Counted from the first letter of the stretch, positions 30,063 through 38,392 are shown. The stretch is DNA of 64,000 nucleotides from Solwaraspora sp. WMMD791 (GCF_029581195.1 NZ_CP120737.1:248001-312000); one strand, 5' to 3'. The notes: generated by a model not told the origin, from the sequence alone. A program made the numbers and translations.

Positions 30063-30534
30063 ATGGCCGGCGCGACGCAGATCCTTGTCCTCGGCTACAA
30101 GCAGCCGGAGCTTCCGGTCGGGATAAGGGAGCAGATCAACCAGCTCCGGTCGAACTCGGCCGTCCGGCTGGTCGATGTCTATGGGTTCAACAAGGCCGGT
30201 AATCGCGTCATCACGGAGCAGGCGGTGAGCGGACTCGACGACTGGGACGGCGTCATCATCAAACGGATCCTGGAGTCGGCGAGCGCCTCCAGGGGTGCTG
30301 CAGACTTACTCCGTGGACAGCACAGGGTCCCTGGTCCCCGGGAGTCAGATCCCCGATCTCAAGTCCAGTGTCCCGCCGGAAACCAACGTCGTCGTTCTTC
30401 TTATCGAGCACCTTTGGGCGAGTGCGCTCGAAAGCTGTATGCGGGAAGGATCCGCCACTCCGCACGCGGGTGGATGGGTCGGTCCGTCGGTGCTGGAGCA
30501 AGCCGGTGTCGACCTGCATGAGGAGGCCGACTGA
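30063..30534 (+). pseudogene. Small conserved protein gene (DUF1269/DUF6325-like) with one frameshift
   Basis: The frame beginning at the ATG at 30063 (MAGATQILVLGYKQPELPV) reads well to about residue 76, then becomes Arg-rich. A different frame from 30295 continues sensibly: VLQTYSVDSTGSLVPG, then TNVVVLLIEHLWASALES, to the stop at 30534. Removing one G from the run of four at 30292-30295 restores a single frame of about 156 codons. The joined product resembles small actinobacterial proteins of the DUF1269/DUF6325 type, of unknown role. It may be a real mutation or a sequencing error. Confidence 0.6.
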
Positions 30535-30727
30535 CCGCTGACCCGGTCGGCGACGGGTGCCGGTGAGCGGGCTGGCGCTTAGCCGGCGACCGGCACCAGC
30601 GCGGCGATGCCCGACGCGGCTGGTCCGTCTCATCTGTCCCTTGGTCGGTACGCTCGGCAGTGGTAGTTTCGCCGTCAGTCACTAAGTTGACCGACGCGGT
30701 CGCAATGCATCATCCTCTCCACGTGAG

Positions 30728-31657
30728 GTGGGCTTCCTGCTTCGGGCACGGACAGGGGACACGACGTTGATCAACCAGACCTTGACGTACGCCAAGCATC
30801 ACACGCCCGATCCCGTACGCGTGGCCGCGCGGTGGGCCATGCTGGAGACGCAGAACGCGAGAAGTCGTCTCACGGTCCCGGTGGCCGCCCGGTGCGAATA
30901 CGACAACGTCTACCACTGCACGGTGCGCAAGACCGCCAGTCAGTGGGTCAAATCGCTGCTCAGCGACCCGGTGGTCTATCGCTATTCGGGGTTGTTGCCG
31001 TTTGACCAGCGGGTCAGCCGACGGCGTTACCCGAACGCCGTTCCGACCGGCCGTATCGTTTCCTCACTGTTCATCTCCCGCTACGGGTTCGACGACCTGC
31101 CCAAGCCGGAGAAGTACCGCGCGTTCTTCATCCAGCGGGACCCGCGCGACGTCGTCGTGTCGAGCTACTTCTCGCTGCGCAGCTCCCACACCCCGATGGG
31201 CGACGTCCTGCTGCACCGCAAGGTCCTCCAAGAGCTACCCGCCAAGGAAGGGCTGCTGTACGTCATCGATCACCTGACGAAGGTGAACCTGTTCTCCGCC
31301 ATGCGCTCGTGGGTGGTCGCGCCGAGCACGGAGACCGTTCGGTTGTTCCGCTACGAGGATCTCGTCGGCGAGCGGCAGGCGGACGAGTTCGATCAGCTGC
31401 TGCGGCACTGCGGTATTGCCATCCCCCCGGCCGAGCTGACCGCGTTGCTCGACCGGCACGGCTTCTCCCGGATGCGTAAGAAGCGCCGGGAGGCCGGCCC
31501 GACCGCCCACTACCGCAAGGGCAAAGCGGGGGACTGGCTCAACCATTTCGACGACGACACCCACGATGCCTTCGTGGCGGCCACCGGCAACCTCGTTGAG
31601 CTCTGCGGCTACCCGAGCCGGGAGGAGTCGCTCCGCGCGCGTGACGCGTCGCAGTGA
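30728..31657 (+). CDS. Sulfotransferase family protein
   Basis: About 309 residues. PAPS-binding signatures are present: CTVRKTASQWVKSLL as the 5'-phosphosulfate loop, FFIQRDPRDVVVSSYFSL as the 3'-phosphate motif, and HYRKGKAGDWLNHF near the C-terminus (RKGxxGDW loop). It should move a sulfate group from PAPS to an alcohol or sugar acceptor; the acceptor is unknown. The start is uncertain: a TTG at 30767 with CAGGGGAC upstream is at least as good as the GTG at 30728. It stands alone in a gene-poor accessory stretch with no sulfation or biosynthetic partner nearby. Confidence 0.82.
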   Translation: MGFLLRARTGDTTLINQTLTYAKHHTPDPVRVAARWAMLETQNARSRLTVPVAARCEYDNVYHCTVRKTASQWVKSLLSDPVVYRYSGLLPFDQRVSRRRYPNAVPTGRIVSSLFISRYGFDDLPKPEKYRAFFIQRDPRDVVVSSYFSLRSSHTPMGDVLLHRKVLQELPAKEGLLYVIDHLTKVNLFSAMRSWVVAPSTETVRLFRYEDLVGERQADEFDQLLRHCGIAIPPAELTALLDRHGFSRMRKKRREAGPTAHYRKGKAGDWLNHFDDDTHDAFVAATGNLVELCGYPSREESLRARDASQ

Positions 31658-31667
31658 CGGTCGCTGC

Positions 31668-31697
31668 TGACCACCGTCGTCGGGTCGACGGCGGTCA
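31668..31697. terminator. Hairpin between the sulfotransferase and a convergent gene
   Basis: TGACCACCGTCG (31668-31679) pairs with CGACGGCGGTCA (31686-31697) with one mismatch. The right arm contains the stop codon of the minus-strand gene. No T-tract. Confidence 0.45.
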
Positions 31698-32039
31698 GTC
31701 TGCGGCCGGCACCAGTACGGTCGTGCCTGACCAGCTGATGTGCGCGTTGCTGATGTGGTGCCACGGTTCGCCGTTCTCGTCGAGGCCGGTCAGTTCGGCG
31801 AGGTAGTGGCCGAAGCCGTACCCGCCGGCCCGCAGGGTGGCGACCGCCCACGGGTGGAGCTGGTCGGCGACGCGGTCGGGGTGGCGCTGGTCGAACGGGA
31901 CTTCGATGACGCCGAGCAGGTCGTAGCGTTCGTCGGCGCCACCGGGGTCGACCACCCGGCACAGCGAGAATCCGTACCGTTCGCGCTGCTCACCGTCCAC
32001 CCACACCAGTTGTCCGGCCACTGTGTCCTCCATGATCAT
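31695..32039 (-). CDS. Hypothetical protein
   Basis: 114 residues, not recognised. It is acidic, with no signal peptide or membrane segment. It contains VAGQLVWVDGEQRERYGFSL near the start and GYGFGHYLAELTGLDENGEP followed by WHHISNAHISW in the second half, which reads like a folded mixed alpha/beta protein. An ATG at 32033 is an alternative start. It is divergent from the helix-turn-helix/DUF397 pair and shares a roughly 120-bp intergenic region with it. Confidence 0.6.
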   Translation of the reverse strand: MIMEDTVAGQLVWVDGEQRERYGFSLCRVVDPGGADERYDLLGVIEVPFDQRHPDRVADQLHPWAVATLRAGGYGFGHYLAELTGLDENGEPWHHISNAHISWSGTTVLVPAAD

Positions 32040-32109
32040 TGTTTGGATGCTGAGGTGAACGAAGCATCGCGCTAAAACTCGCTTATATCAACCCCTTGTG
32101 TTGTTCAGG

Positions 32110-32124
32110 ATCACCTGATGTGAT
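32110..32124. promoter_or_regulatory. Inverted repeat ATCAC-N5-GTGAT
   Basis: Perfect 5-bp arms in the AT-rich intergenic region between the hypothetical gene and the HTH gene, 37 bp before the HTH start. It may be the operator for that regulator. Inference only. Confidence 0.3.
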
Positions 32125-32160
32125 GTCGTGGTCACCATCCAATCGCGAGGGAGGCCACCG

Positions 32161-33057
32161 ATGGCACGTGCACCGAGGACCCGCAAGGCACCCGCCAACC
32201 CCGCCATGTCGCCCACCGTGCAGGCGATGGAGCTCGGTATCCGACTGCGCGAGCGTCGCGAGGAGTTGGGCATGACCGCTGTCGGCGTCGGCCGCAGCAG
32301 CGGCATCACCCAGGCGTACGTCTCCGGAGTGGAGATCGGCAAGGTCAAACTCCCCGCCGACCGGCTCGCCCAGCTCGTCAAGATCTACGAGATCGACGAC
32401 CAGGAGGCGACCGAGCTGGAAGCGCTGCGGGTCGGTGCGATGGCCCGCGCCTGGTGGCACACGTACAAGCAGCTCTTCCCGGCCGAGTTCCTGCGCTTCC
32501 TCGGCTACGAGGCCGGCGCCGACCACGTCCGCACCTACCAGAGCGAGCTGATCGACGGCCTGCTGCAGACCGAGGTGTACGCCCGTGCGATCCTGCGCGG
32601 CGGCAACACCTACGTCCGGCTCACCGAAACCGAGCAGCGCGTCGAGGTGCGGATGGCCCGCCAGCGCCGGCTCGCCGAGGACCCGCCCCTGCGGATCACG
32701 GCGATCTTCGGCGAAGGTGCGATCCGGCAGCAGGTCGGCGGCCCAGCGGTGATGCGCGCCCAGCTCGACCACCTGGCCGACCTGATGACCCGGCGCCCGG
32801 AGCAGTTCCAGATCCACATCGTTCCGTACTCGGCCGGCGCCTACCCGGCGCTCGGTGCGCCGTTCCAGATCCTGTCGTTCCCGTCGACCCGGGTGCCGGA
32901 TCTGGTCTGGCAGGAGGTGCTGACCTCCAGCGACATCATCGACCAGTCCACCCGGGTCGCCGACTACACGATCACCTTCGGGGAGACGCTGGAGCGGGCG
33001 TTAAGCTTCAAGGAGTCCCTCGCCCTGATCCGCCAGGTCGCCCAGGAGATGGCATGA
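32161..33057 (+). CDS. Helix-turn-helix regulator with DUF5753 (Scr1-type)
   Basis: 298 residues. A Cro/C1-type helix-turn-helix spans about 21-80 (LRERREELGMTAVGVGRSS, then GITQAYVSGVEIGKVKLP). The remaining ~200 residues are the DUF5753 effector-like domain (YQSELIDGLLQTEVYARAIL; QFQIHIVPYSAGAYPALG). Such genes are numerous in Streptomyces and Micromonospora, almost always next to a DUF397 gene, and are described as antitoxin-like regulators affecting antibiotic production and sporulation. The ATG at 32161 follows GAGGGAGG. It overlaps the DUF397 gene by 4 bp. Confidence 0.9.
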   Translation: MARAPRTRKAPANPAMSPTVQAMELGIRLRERREELGMTAVGVGRSSGITQAYVSGVEIGKVKLPADRLAQLVKIYEIDDQEATELEALRVGAMARAWWHTYKQLFPAEFLRFLGYEAGADHVRTYQSELIDGLLQTEVYARAILRGGNTYVRLTETEQRVEVRMARQRRLAEDPPLRITAIFGEGAIRQQVGGPAVMRAQLDHLADLMTRRPEQFQIHIVPYSAGAYPALGAPFQILSFPSTRVPDLVWQEVLTSSDIIDQSTRVADYTITFGETLERALSFKESLALIRQVAQEMA

Positions 33058-33254
33058 CCGAGCACACCCCCACCCGTGGCTGGTTCAAGTCCACGCGCAG
33101 CGCGAACAACGCCGCCTGCGTCGAGGTCCGGCTCAGTGCCGACACCATCGGCGTACGCGACTCCAAGGACGTCAGCGGCCCGGCGCTCGCCTTCGACCCC
33201 GCCGCCTGGACCGGCTTCCTCACCACCCTCAAGGCCGCCGCGCCGGGCTCGTAG
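33054..33254 (+). CDS. DUF397 domain protein
   Basis: 66 residues. Typical DUF397 features: W-FKSTRSANNAACVEV near the N-terminus, IGVRDSKDVSGPALAF in the middle and AWTGFL near the end. DUF397 proteins pair with HTH/DUF5753 regulators and are thought to bind and modulate them. The ATG overlaps the stop of the regulator gene (ATGA), confirming the operon. The open frame further upstream is out of phase inside the regulator gene and is not coding. Confidence 0.9.
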   Translation: MTEHTPTRGWFKSTRSANNAACVEVRLSADTIGVRDSKDVSGPALAFDPAAWTGFLTTLKAAAPGS

Positions 33255-33263
33255 CGTCTGCGG

Positions 33264-33923
33264 CTATCGCCAGAACCGCAACCGCCGCCTGCGCCACGGA
33301 GTCGCGGCGTAGGCGGCCAGCCCGGCACCCAACAGCGCGGCGCTGAGCGCGAGGCTGGGCACATCGTCGTACGGCCGGGCGCTGAACTCCCACCACCGGT
33401 ACTGATCGTTCCCGCCGAATCCCCAGTACCACAGGACGACGGCGACGACCGAGGGCAGTGTCCAGGCCAGCCGCCAGCCGAGGACCGCTCCGGCGAGCAG
33501 CGCCAGGCCGAACCAGGCGATCCACCCCCGCGCCATGATCGCAACGACGGCCGGCGGCGTGGTCAGTGCGGAGATGCCCAGGAAGATCACTGCGGATCCG
33601 GTGCCCAACCCGGCGAGGTAGAACCGCTGCATGGACCGTAGCCGTCGGGTGGCTGCCAGCTCCAGGCCAGCGAGGGGACTGGCCAGCCCGATGACCGGCA
33701 GGACAGCGGCACCCATGACGAGCAGCCGCCACATTGGGACGAATGCCGTGTCGTGTTCGACCGCCTGAGGTAGCGGTGCCTCGACCATGCCGAACCAGGT
33801 CACGAGCGCACCCAGAAGGACCATGCCGGCGAGGACGGTACGTGCCGGCCGAACCGAGAGAAACAGCCTGACCGGTACGGCGCCTGTGGGCACCTCAACG
33901 TCCCGGCTGGCAGTAGCGCCCAT
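33264..33923 (-). CDS. Integral membrane protein, third gene of the ABC cassette
   Basis: 219 residues with about five to six hydrophobic segments (for example TVLAGMVLLGALVTWFG, LLVMGAAVLPVIGLAS, GSAVIFLGISALTT, LALLAGAVLGWRLAW). No recognised catalytic motif. Its start lies 29 bp inside the end of the upstream membrane-protein gene, so it is probably the third cistron of an ATPase-permease-membrane protein cassette and may be a second permease subunit. The exact start is uncertain. Confidence 0.65.
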   Translation of the reverse strand: MGATASRDVEVPTGAVPVRLFLSVRPARTVLAGMVLLGALVTWFGMVEAPLPQAVEHDTAFVPMWRLLVMGAAVLPVIGLASPLAGLELAATRRLRSMQRFYLAGLGTGSAVIFLGISALTTPPAVVAIMARGWIAWFGLALLAGAVLGWRLAWTLPSVVAVVLWYWGFGGNDQYRWWEFSARPYDDVPSLALSAALLGAGLAAYAATPWRRRRLRFWR

Positions 33924-35175
33924 GGATGTACTTCACCTCTTCGTCCGCCCATCGAAACTGATCGGACAGGGAGTCGCCGTTTGCGATCTCGCGTCCATCC
34001 GACCAGGCTTCCTGCGTGTCCGCAGGTGCGTTGGTCTGGTAGTCCGGGCTGCTCTCCCCGGCCAGATACGCCTCCAGCCAGGCCCCAAGCGCCTCGAATC
34101 GCCTCCGGTCGGGCGGGCTCAGATCGTTCCAGGCGCAGGAATCAAACTTGAAAGTCGACGAAATTATCGCCGTACCGATGTCGCCCGAGAAGGACCACGA
34201 ACTTCCCTCGAAAATGTAGAAAATCGGCGGTGCTCCATTGTAGCTGAGGTGGCACTGCCCGTCGGGCAAGCGAATCCAGGCTTTCTGTATACCGGCCTGA
34301 TTGATGCGTGGCGGGCGGACGAAGCTTTCCGGCAGCAGATCGATCCGCGCGCTTACCTCTCGCAGCTGGGGAAGGTACTTCTCGTGCTCCGGCCAGATGC
34401 ACAAGGTGGTCGTGCCTTCGACGCACGCCACGTCTTCTCCTGGTTGCTTCCGGTCGGTCACCGCATCCGTGGCGACCAGGGCTACGACGAGCGGTAACAC
34501 CGCAGGGACCAGCAGCAGGGTCCTCCGCCGTCGCAGCGCATGGGAGGCCGGTAGGCAGAGAAGCATCAGCAGTAGGACGGTGACCGACGCCAGCCGTAGG
34601 GCGAGTGCTCCCGGGTCGACTGTCATCTCCGGCCGGCCGGAGATGACGACGAATCCGAACCGGTCGAGAAACGCGGTCAGGAACAGGAATCCCAGTGCCG
34701 CCGTCAGTGCGGCGAACATCGAACCGAGCAACTTCCCGCACGCCCAGCCGAGCGCGGTCGAGGCCAGAATTACGAAGATTCCCAGGAAGGCGTAGCCCAA
34801 CCAAAGATGCACGCCGGGTGGAAACGTCCGAGCCGTGATCATGAAGGCGACGGCCTGACCGACCAGGTACGGGACCAACAGGACGATGACGGTAGCGCCC
34901 AACCGGTTCGCTTCCAGCCGGGCCGGATGGACCCGCGAGGCCGTCAGCTGCTCCATGATCCGGTGTCGCTTCGGCGCGCTCGCTGCCCACGCTGCCGCAC
35001 CGGCGCCGACCACACCGAGCAGGTACGCGGGAGCCAGCGCTGCCGCGCCGGTCTCCGGCCAGACGCCGATCCAGTGGCGGTTGCGGAGGAACAGCACCGC
35101 CAGTTCGATGGCGACGAACACTGGCAACGCCCACCGGACCGGAGAGTTCCGGACGTGCAACCACAGCCCGCTCAC
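33895..35175 (-). CDS. ABC transporter membrane protein with C-terminal soluble domain
   Basis: 426 residues. The N-terminal half holds about six membrane helices (between about 13 and 230), as in ABC-2-type permeases. From about residue 245 to the end it is soluble, with five scattered cysteines (DVACVEG, TTLCIWPE, GQCHLSYNG, DSCAWND, RYCQPGR), suggesting an extracellular disulfide-stabilised domain. The GTG at 35175 overlaps the ATPase stop by 4 bp, so it is the permease partner. The cassette may export a peptide or move a lipid; the substrate is unknown. GC content dips locally, for instance around 34150-34290. Confidence 0.72.
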   Translation of the reverse strand: MSGLWLHVRNSPVRWALPVFVAIELAVLFLRNRHWIGVWPETGAAALAPAYLLGVVGAGAAAWAASAPKRHRIMEQLTASRVHPARLEANRLGATVIVLLVPYLVGQAVAFMITARTFPPGVHLWLGYAFLGIFVILASTALGWACGKLLGSMFAALTAALGFLFLTAFLDRFGFVVISGRPEMTVDPGALALRLASVTVLLLMLLCLPASHALRRRRTLLLVPAVLPLVVALVATDAVTDRKQPGEDVACVEGTTTLCIWPEHEKYLPQLREVSARIDLLPESFVRPPRINQAGIQKAWIRLPDGQCHLSYNGAPPIFYIFEGSSWSFSGDIGTAIISSTFKFDSCAWNDLSPPDRRRFEALGAWLEAYLAGESSPDYQTNAPADTQEAWSDGREIANGDSLSDQFRWADEEVKYIHGRYCQPGR

Positions 35176-35918
35176 AGGCTTCGCTCTCCTTCGGGCAGTA
35201 GATGCATGTACGCCCGCTCCAGCGGGGAGTGCCCCGGGAGCCCGTCGTGGCCCAGCGCCGCCAACTCGGTGACCGAACCGTCGAACTGTGCCGATCCACC
35301 ATGCATCACGATCACCCGGTCGCAGACGGCCGCGACATCGTCGATGAGGTGGGTGCTGAGCACCACCACCGTGTCCCGCAACTCTGCGATGATCTTGCGG
35401 AACTGGAGTCGTTGGCGTGGGTCCAGGCCGACGGTGGGCTCGTCGAGCAGCACCACCTGCGGACGTCCGACGATCGCCCATGCGATGCCGGCGCGCTGGC
35501 GCATACCGCCGGAGAGACTGCGCATCCTCGAGCGGCGTCGGTCAGCCAGGTCGACCATCTCCAACGTCTCGTCGACCGCTTGCCGCCACTGGCCCGCCGG
35601 CACCCCACGCATCCAGGCCGCATAGGTCACAAAGTCGACGACCCTCATCAGCGGGTCGAACCCGAAGTCCTGCGGTAGATAGCCGATGCGGTCTCTGATC
35701 TTGCGGGCCGACCGCTCGTCGTCGATCTCGAAGTCGTCGATGCGGATCCGGCCGTTGCGTGGTGGCATGACGGTTGCCAGCGTCCGCAGCAAGGTTGTCT
35801 TTCCCGCGCCGTTGGGGCCCAACAGCGCGGTGATCCCGGGCTGCAGCGTGACGCTGAGGTCGTTGATGATGGTCGACTTCCCATAGCCCTGGGTCAGCGC
35901 ATCGAGCACGATCGTCAC
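35172..35918 (-). CDS. ABC transporter ATP-binding protein
   Basis: 248 residues if started at the GTG at 35918 (TIVLDALTQGYGKSTIINDL). All ATPase motifs are present: Walker A LGPNGAGKTTLL, Q-loop YLPQDFGFDP, signature LSGGMRQRAGIA, Walker B VVLLDEPTVGLD and the switch His in STHLIDD. The form is that of drug- or peptide-exporting ABC-2 ATPases. An open frame extends to 36056 but its upstream part is AT-rich promoter sequence. First gene of a three-gene cassette, divergent from the phosphotransferase gene at 36078. Confidence 0.9.
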   Translation of the reverse strand: MTIVLDALTQGYGKSTIINDLSVTLQPGITALLGPNGAGKTTLLRTLATVMPPRNGRIRIDDFEIDDERSARKIRDRIGYLPQDFGFDPLMRVVDFVTYAAWMRGVPAGQWRQAVDETLEMVDLADRRRSRMRSLSGGMRQRAGIAWAIVGRPQVVLLDEPTVGLDPRQRLQFRKIIAELRDTVVVLSTHLIDDVAAVCDRVIVMHGGSAQFDGSVTELAALGHDGLPGHSPLERAYMHLLPEGERSL

Positions 35919-36077
35919 CTGGCGACTCGCCTTCAAATATCTGAGGATTGGCAGAGCAACTGTTGGCTTGTTGGATTCGCGCCAGACCAGGCCGGGCAGT
36001 CGGACCGGCCACAGTAGGCACGTTGGCCCTGGCAGGATAGACCCGTCGGGAGACAATCGTCTCGGTCAGGAGGCGAC

Positions 36078-37097
36078 ATGGCTGAACGTGACTTCGCGCG
36101 AGCCCGGTTCATGCCGTCGGGCAGCAGATACGATGTCGGCGGATCGGGCCTTGCCGTCCCGGCGGAGCTGGCCGCATCTCACGCTACCTACTTCGGTGAG
36201 GCCGGGCGGGCCTGGATCGCGGCGTTGCCGCACCTGGCGGCAGCCACCATGGACCGGTGGGGGCTGCGCCCTGACGGGCCGGCGAGCTGCGGTGCGATCG
36301 CCCTCGTGCTGCCCGTCGTACAGGCCGACGGGTCGCCGGCCATGCTGAAGCTGCAGCCGATCGACGAGGAGACCGTCGGCGAGCCGGTGGCGCTGCGGGC
36401 CTGGGGCGGCGACGGCGCGGTCCGACTCCTACGGCACGACGCACACTCCGGCACGATGCTGCTGGAACGACTCGACGCCGACCGTACCCTGGCAGTCGTC
36501 CCCGACGACCTGACCGCCCTGCGGATCCTCAGCCAGCTCCTCGCCCGGCTGACCTCGGTGGCCGCGCCGCCCGCCGTACGCCGCCTCGCCGATGTCGCCG
36601 CCGGCATGCTCGACCGGGTGCCGCAGGCGCTGGTACGGCTACCCGCCGCCGACCACCCGCTCATCCGGCGGTGCGCGGCAGCCGTCCAGGAGTTGCTGCC
36701 GGAGGCCGGTGACCGACTACTGCACTGGGATCTGCACTACGACAACGTCCTCGCGTCCCGGACCGACTCGTCCGGGTTCGGCTCGGCCGCGTCCGACAGT
36801 CGAGAGCCGTGGCTGGCGATCGACCCGAAGCCACTCGCAGGCGACCCCTGCTTCGAACTTCTCCCCGCCCTGCACAACCGGTGGGACGACGTGGTAGCCA
36901 CCGGCGACGTGCCGCGTGCGGTCCGGAGACGCTTCGACCTGACGACCGAGATACTGGGCGTCGACCGGGAGCGGTCGGTCAGTTGGACGCTTGGTCGCGT
37001 ACTGCAGAACCTGCTCTGGGAGTCCGAAGCCGGCGGCCAGGCGTGGCACAGCGCGCCCGACCGCGCCATCGCCCGTACCCTGCTGCGCGAGCGGTGA
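36078..37097 (+). CDS. APH(6)/hydroxyurea-type phosphotransferase
   Basis: 339 residues related to streptomycin 6-kinases and hydroxyurea phosphotransferases. The catalytic loop is HWDLHYDN (His216 to Asn223, Asp218 as base), followed by AIDPKPLAGDP (Asp249 and Asp256 around the metal site). These enzymes inactivate antibiotics by phosphorylation, but many chromosomal homologues have unknown substrates. The start is well supported by CAGGAGGCGAC directly before the ATG. It is divergent from the ABC cassette and convergent with another kinase-like gene. Confidence 0.88.
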   Translation: MAERDFARARFMPSGSRYDVGGSGLAVPAELAASHATYFGEAGRAWIAALPHLAAATMDRWGLRPDGPASCGAIALVLPVVQADGSPAMLKLQPIDEETVGEPVALRAWGGDGAVRLLRHDAHSGTMLLERLDADRTLAVVPDDLTALRILSQLLARLTSVAAPPAVRRLADVAAGMLDRVPQALVRLPAADHPLIRRCAAAVQELLPEAGDRLLHWDLHYDNVLASRTDSSGFGSAASDSREPWLAIDPKPLAGDPCFELLPALHNRWDDVVATGDVPRAVRRRFDLTTEILGVDRERSVSWTLGRVLQNLLWESEAGGQAWHSAPDRAIARTLLRER

Positions 37098-37116
37098 CGG
37101 AACGTTCTGCCGCCGA

Positions 37117-38058
37117 TCAGCGGGCCGTGTCGATGAGACGTCGTAGCGCGGCGTGGGCGGGCGGACCCCACGTCGGCTTGCCGGCGGGCCGGCCGTGCAA
37201 CCCGGCGTCGCCGATCAGGATGCCGCCCAGGGCGCGGGCCATCGCCCAGCCACGAGCGCGGCGCTTCGTCGCGGCGTCCAGAATCGGCTGGTACGCCGCG
37301 TAGAAGTGGTCGATGCTGTCGTCCGGAAGCAGGATCCATCCGGCAGCCAGGTCGTACGCCGGATCGCCCGCACAGAGGTCGCCGAAGTCGACGACGCCGC
37401 AGATGGTGCCGTCGGCGGTGAGAATGTTCGCCGGGTGCAGGTCCGCGTGCAGCCACAGCGCCGGACCCGACCATCCTGGTGCGGCGACCGCGTCCCGCCA
37501 GACAGCGTGGACGGCCTCCGGGTCGTCGATCAGCCCACGCTCGGTGACCTCGGCGAGTCCGTGGGTGAACTGGTCGGTGTGGTCTGCCAACGGCCCACCC
37601 CGACCGCCACCGCTGCCCGTGGGTGCGCTGTCGGGAGCGGGTCGGTGCAGCGCGGACAGGAACGCTGCCAGGGACTCAGCAGCCGCCCGGGCTCGGGTGA
37701 CCGGGGCGCGGTCGGCGGGGGTACCCGGCACCCAGGTGGTGACGAGCCAGGGCCGAGGGAACCGTGCGGTGGGCTCGCCGAGCCGCTGCGGTACGGGGAC
37801 CGGCAACGGTAGATGCGGTGCCAAGGCGGGCAGCCAGGCGTACTCCTTGAGTAGCAGCGCGTCCGCCGACCCGGTCGCCCACGGCAGCCGGACGGCGAGA
37901 TCCTCACCGAGGCGCCACATCTGGTTGTCCCAGCCCCGCGCAGCCAGCCGGACCGGCCGGTCGGCGAGATCGGGATACTGGTCGCGGAGCAGACCCCGGA
38001 CCAGCTCCGCGGTGACCTCGACCTCGACGTGGTCCACGGCGAGTAACAGTAGTGCCAC
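37117..38058 (-). CDS. Aminoglycoside phosphotransferase family protein
   Basis: 313 residues of the APH/choline kinase fold. The catalytic loop is LWLHADLHPANIL, and the metal-binding DFG-like segment is GVVDFGDLCAGDPAYDLA. The N-terminus with RGWDNQMWRLGEDLAVRLP is the nucleotide-binding lobe seen in macrolide- and aminoglycoside-type kinases. A Gly/Pro-rich insertion (TGSGGGRGGP) sits mid-protein. GTG start at 38058. It converges on the APH(6)-like gene 19 bp away, and the two kinases are not closely similar. Substrate unknown; resistance is possible but unproven. Confidence 0.88.
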   Translation of the reverse strand: MALLLLAVDHVEVEVTAELVRGLLRDQYPDLADRPVRLAARGWDNQMWRLGEDLAVRLPWATGSADALLLKEYAWLPALAPHLPLPVPVPQRLGEPTARFPRPWLVTTWVPGTPADRAPVTRARAAAESLAAFLSALHRPAPDSAPTGSGGGRGGPLADHTDQFTHGLAEVTERGLIDDPEAVHAVWRDAVAAPGWSGPALWLHADLHPANILTADGTICGVVDFGDLCAGDPAYDLAAGWILLPDDSIDHFYAAYQPILDAATKRRARGWAMARALGGILIGDAGLHGRPAGKPTWGPPAHAALRRLIDTAR

Positions 38059-38143
38059 AGCTCTTCACCTGTTGAACCCAGGCAGGCGCTGCAGGCCCCG
38101 GATGACAGGTCGTAGCGGCGGTCCGGGTTGGCGTCTAGTGCGG

Positions 38144-38172
38144 TTTACTTGATCTGTCTATCAAGCTAGGCT
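38144..38172 (+). promoter_or_regulatory. hicAB promoter with overlapping inverted repeat
   Basis: TTTACT (38144-38149) and TAGGCT (38167-38172) are spaced 17 bp, placing the likely transcript start on the hicA GTG at 38180. CTTGAT-N6-ATCAAG (38148-38165), with perfect 6-bp arms, lies between the two hexamers, where a bound repressor would block RNA polymerase. Inferred autoregulatory operator. Confidence 0.45.
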
Positions 38173-38179
38173 AAGCTAC

Positions 38180-38392
38180 GTGAAGCGGGTTGACCTAATC
38201 AAAAAGATCGGCGCCGCCGCAGCCGGTGTGGGCGTGGAGTTCGAGCTACTGCGTGAAGGCGGGAGTCATTCGATCTTTCGGTGCGGCGGCCAGAAGGTTG
38301 TGATACCCCGACATCGGGAAATCAACGAATACGCGGCACGGGGCATCATGAGCGATCTCGACGATCAAATCGGGGAGGACTGGTGGAAGTGA
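38180..38392 (+). CDS. hicA: HicA-type toxin
   Basis: 70 residues with the HicA/YcfA double-stranded RNA-binding-like fold: GGSHSIFRCGGQKVVIPRH contains the catalytic His (His30) and the strand pair. HicA toxins cleave or block mRNA. GTG start directly after promoter hexamers suggests a leaderless transcript. The stop overlaps the antitoxin gene. It lies between a phosphotransferase gene and a Nudix gene in the accessory region. Confidence 0.85.
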   Translation: MKRVDLIKKIGAAAAGVGVEFELLREGGSHSIFRCGGQKVVIPRHREINEYAARGIMSDLDDQIGEDWWK

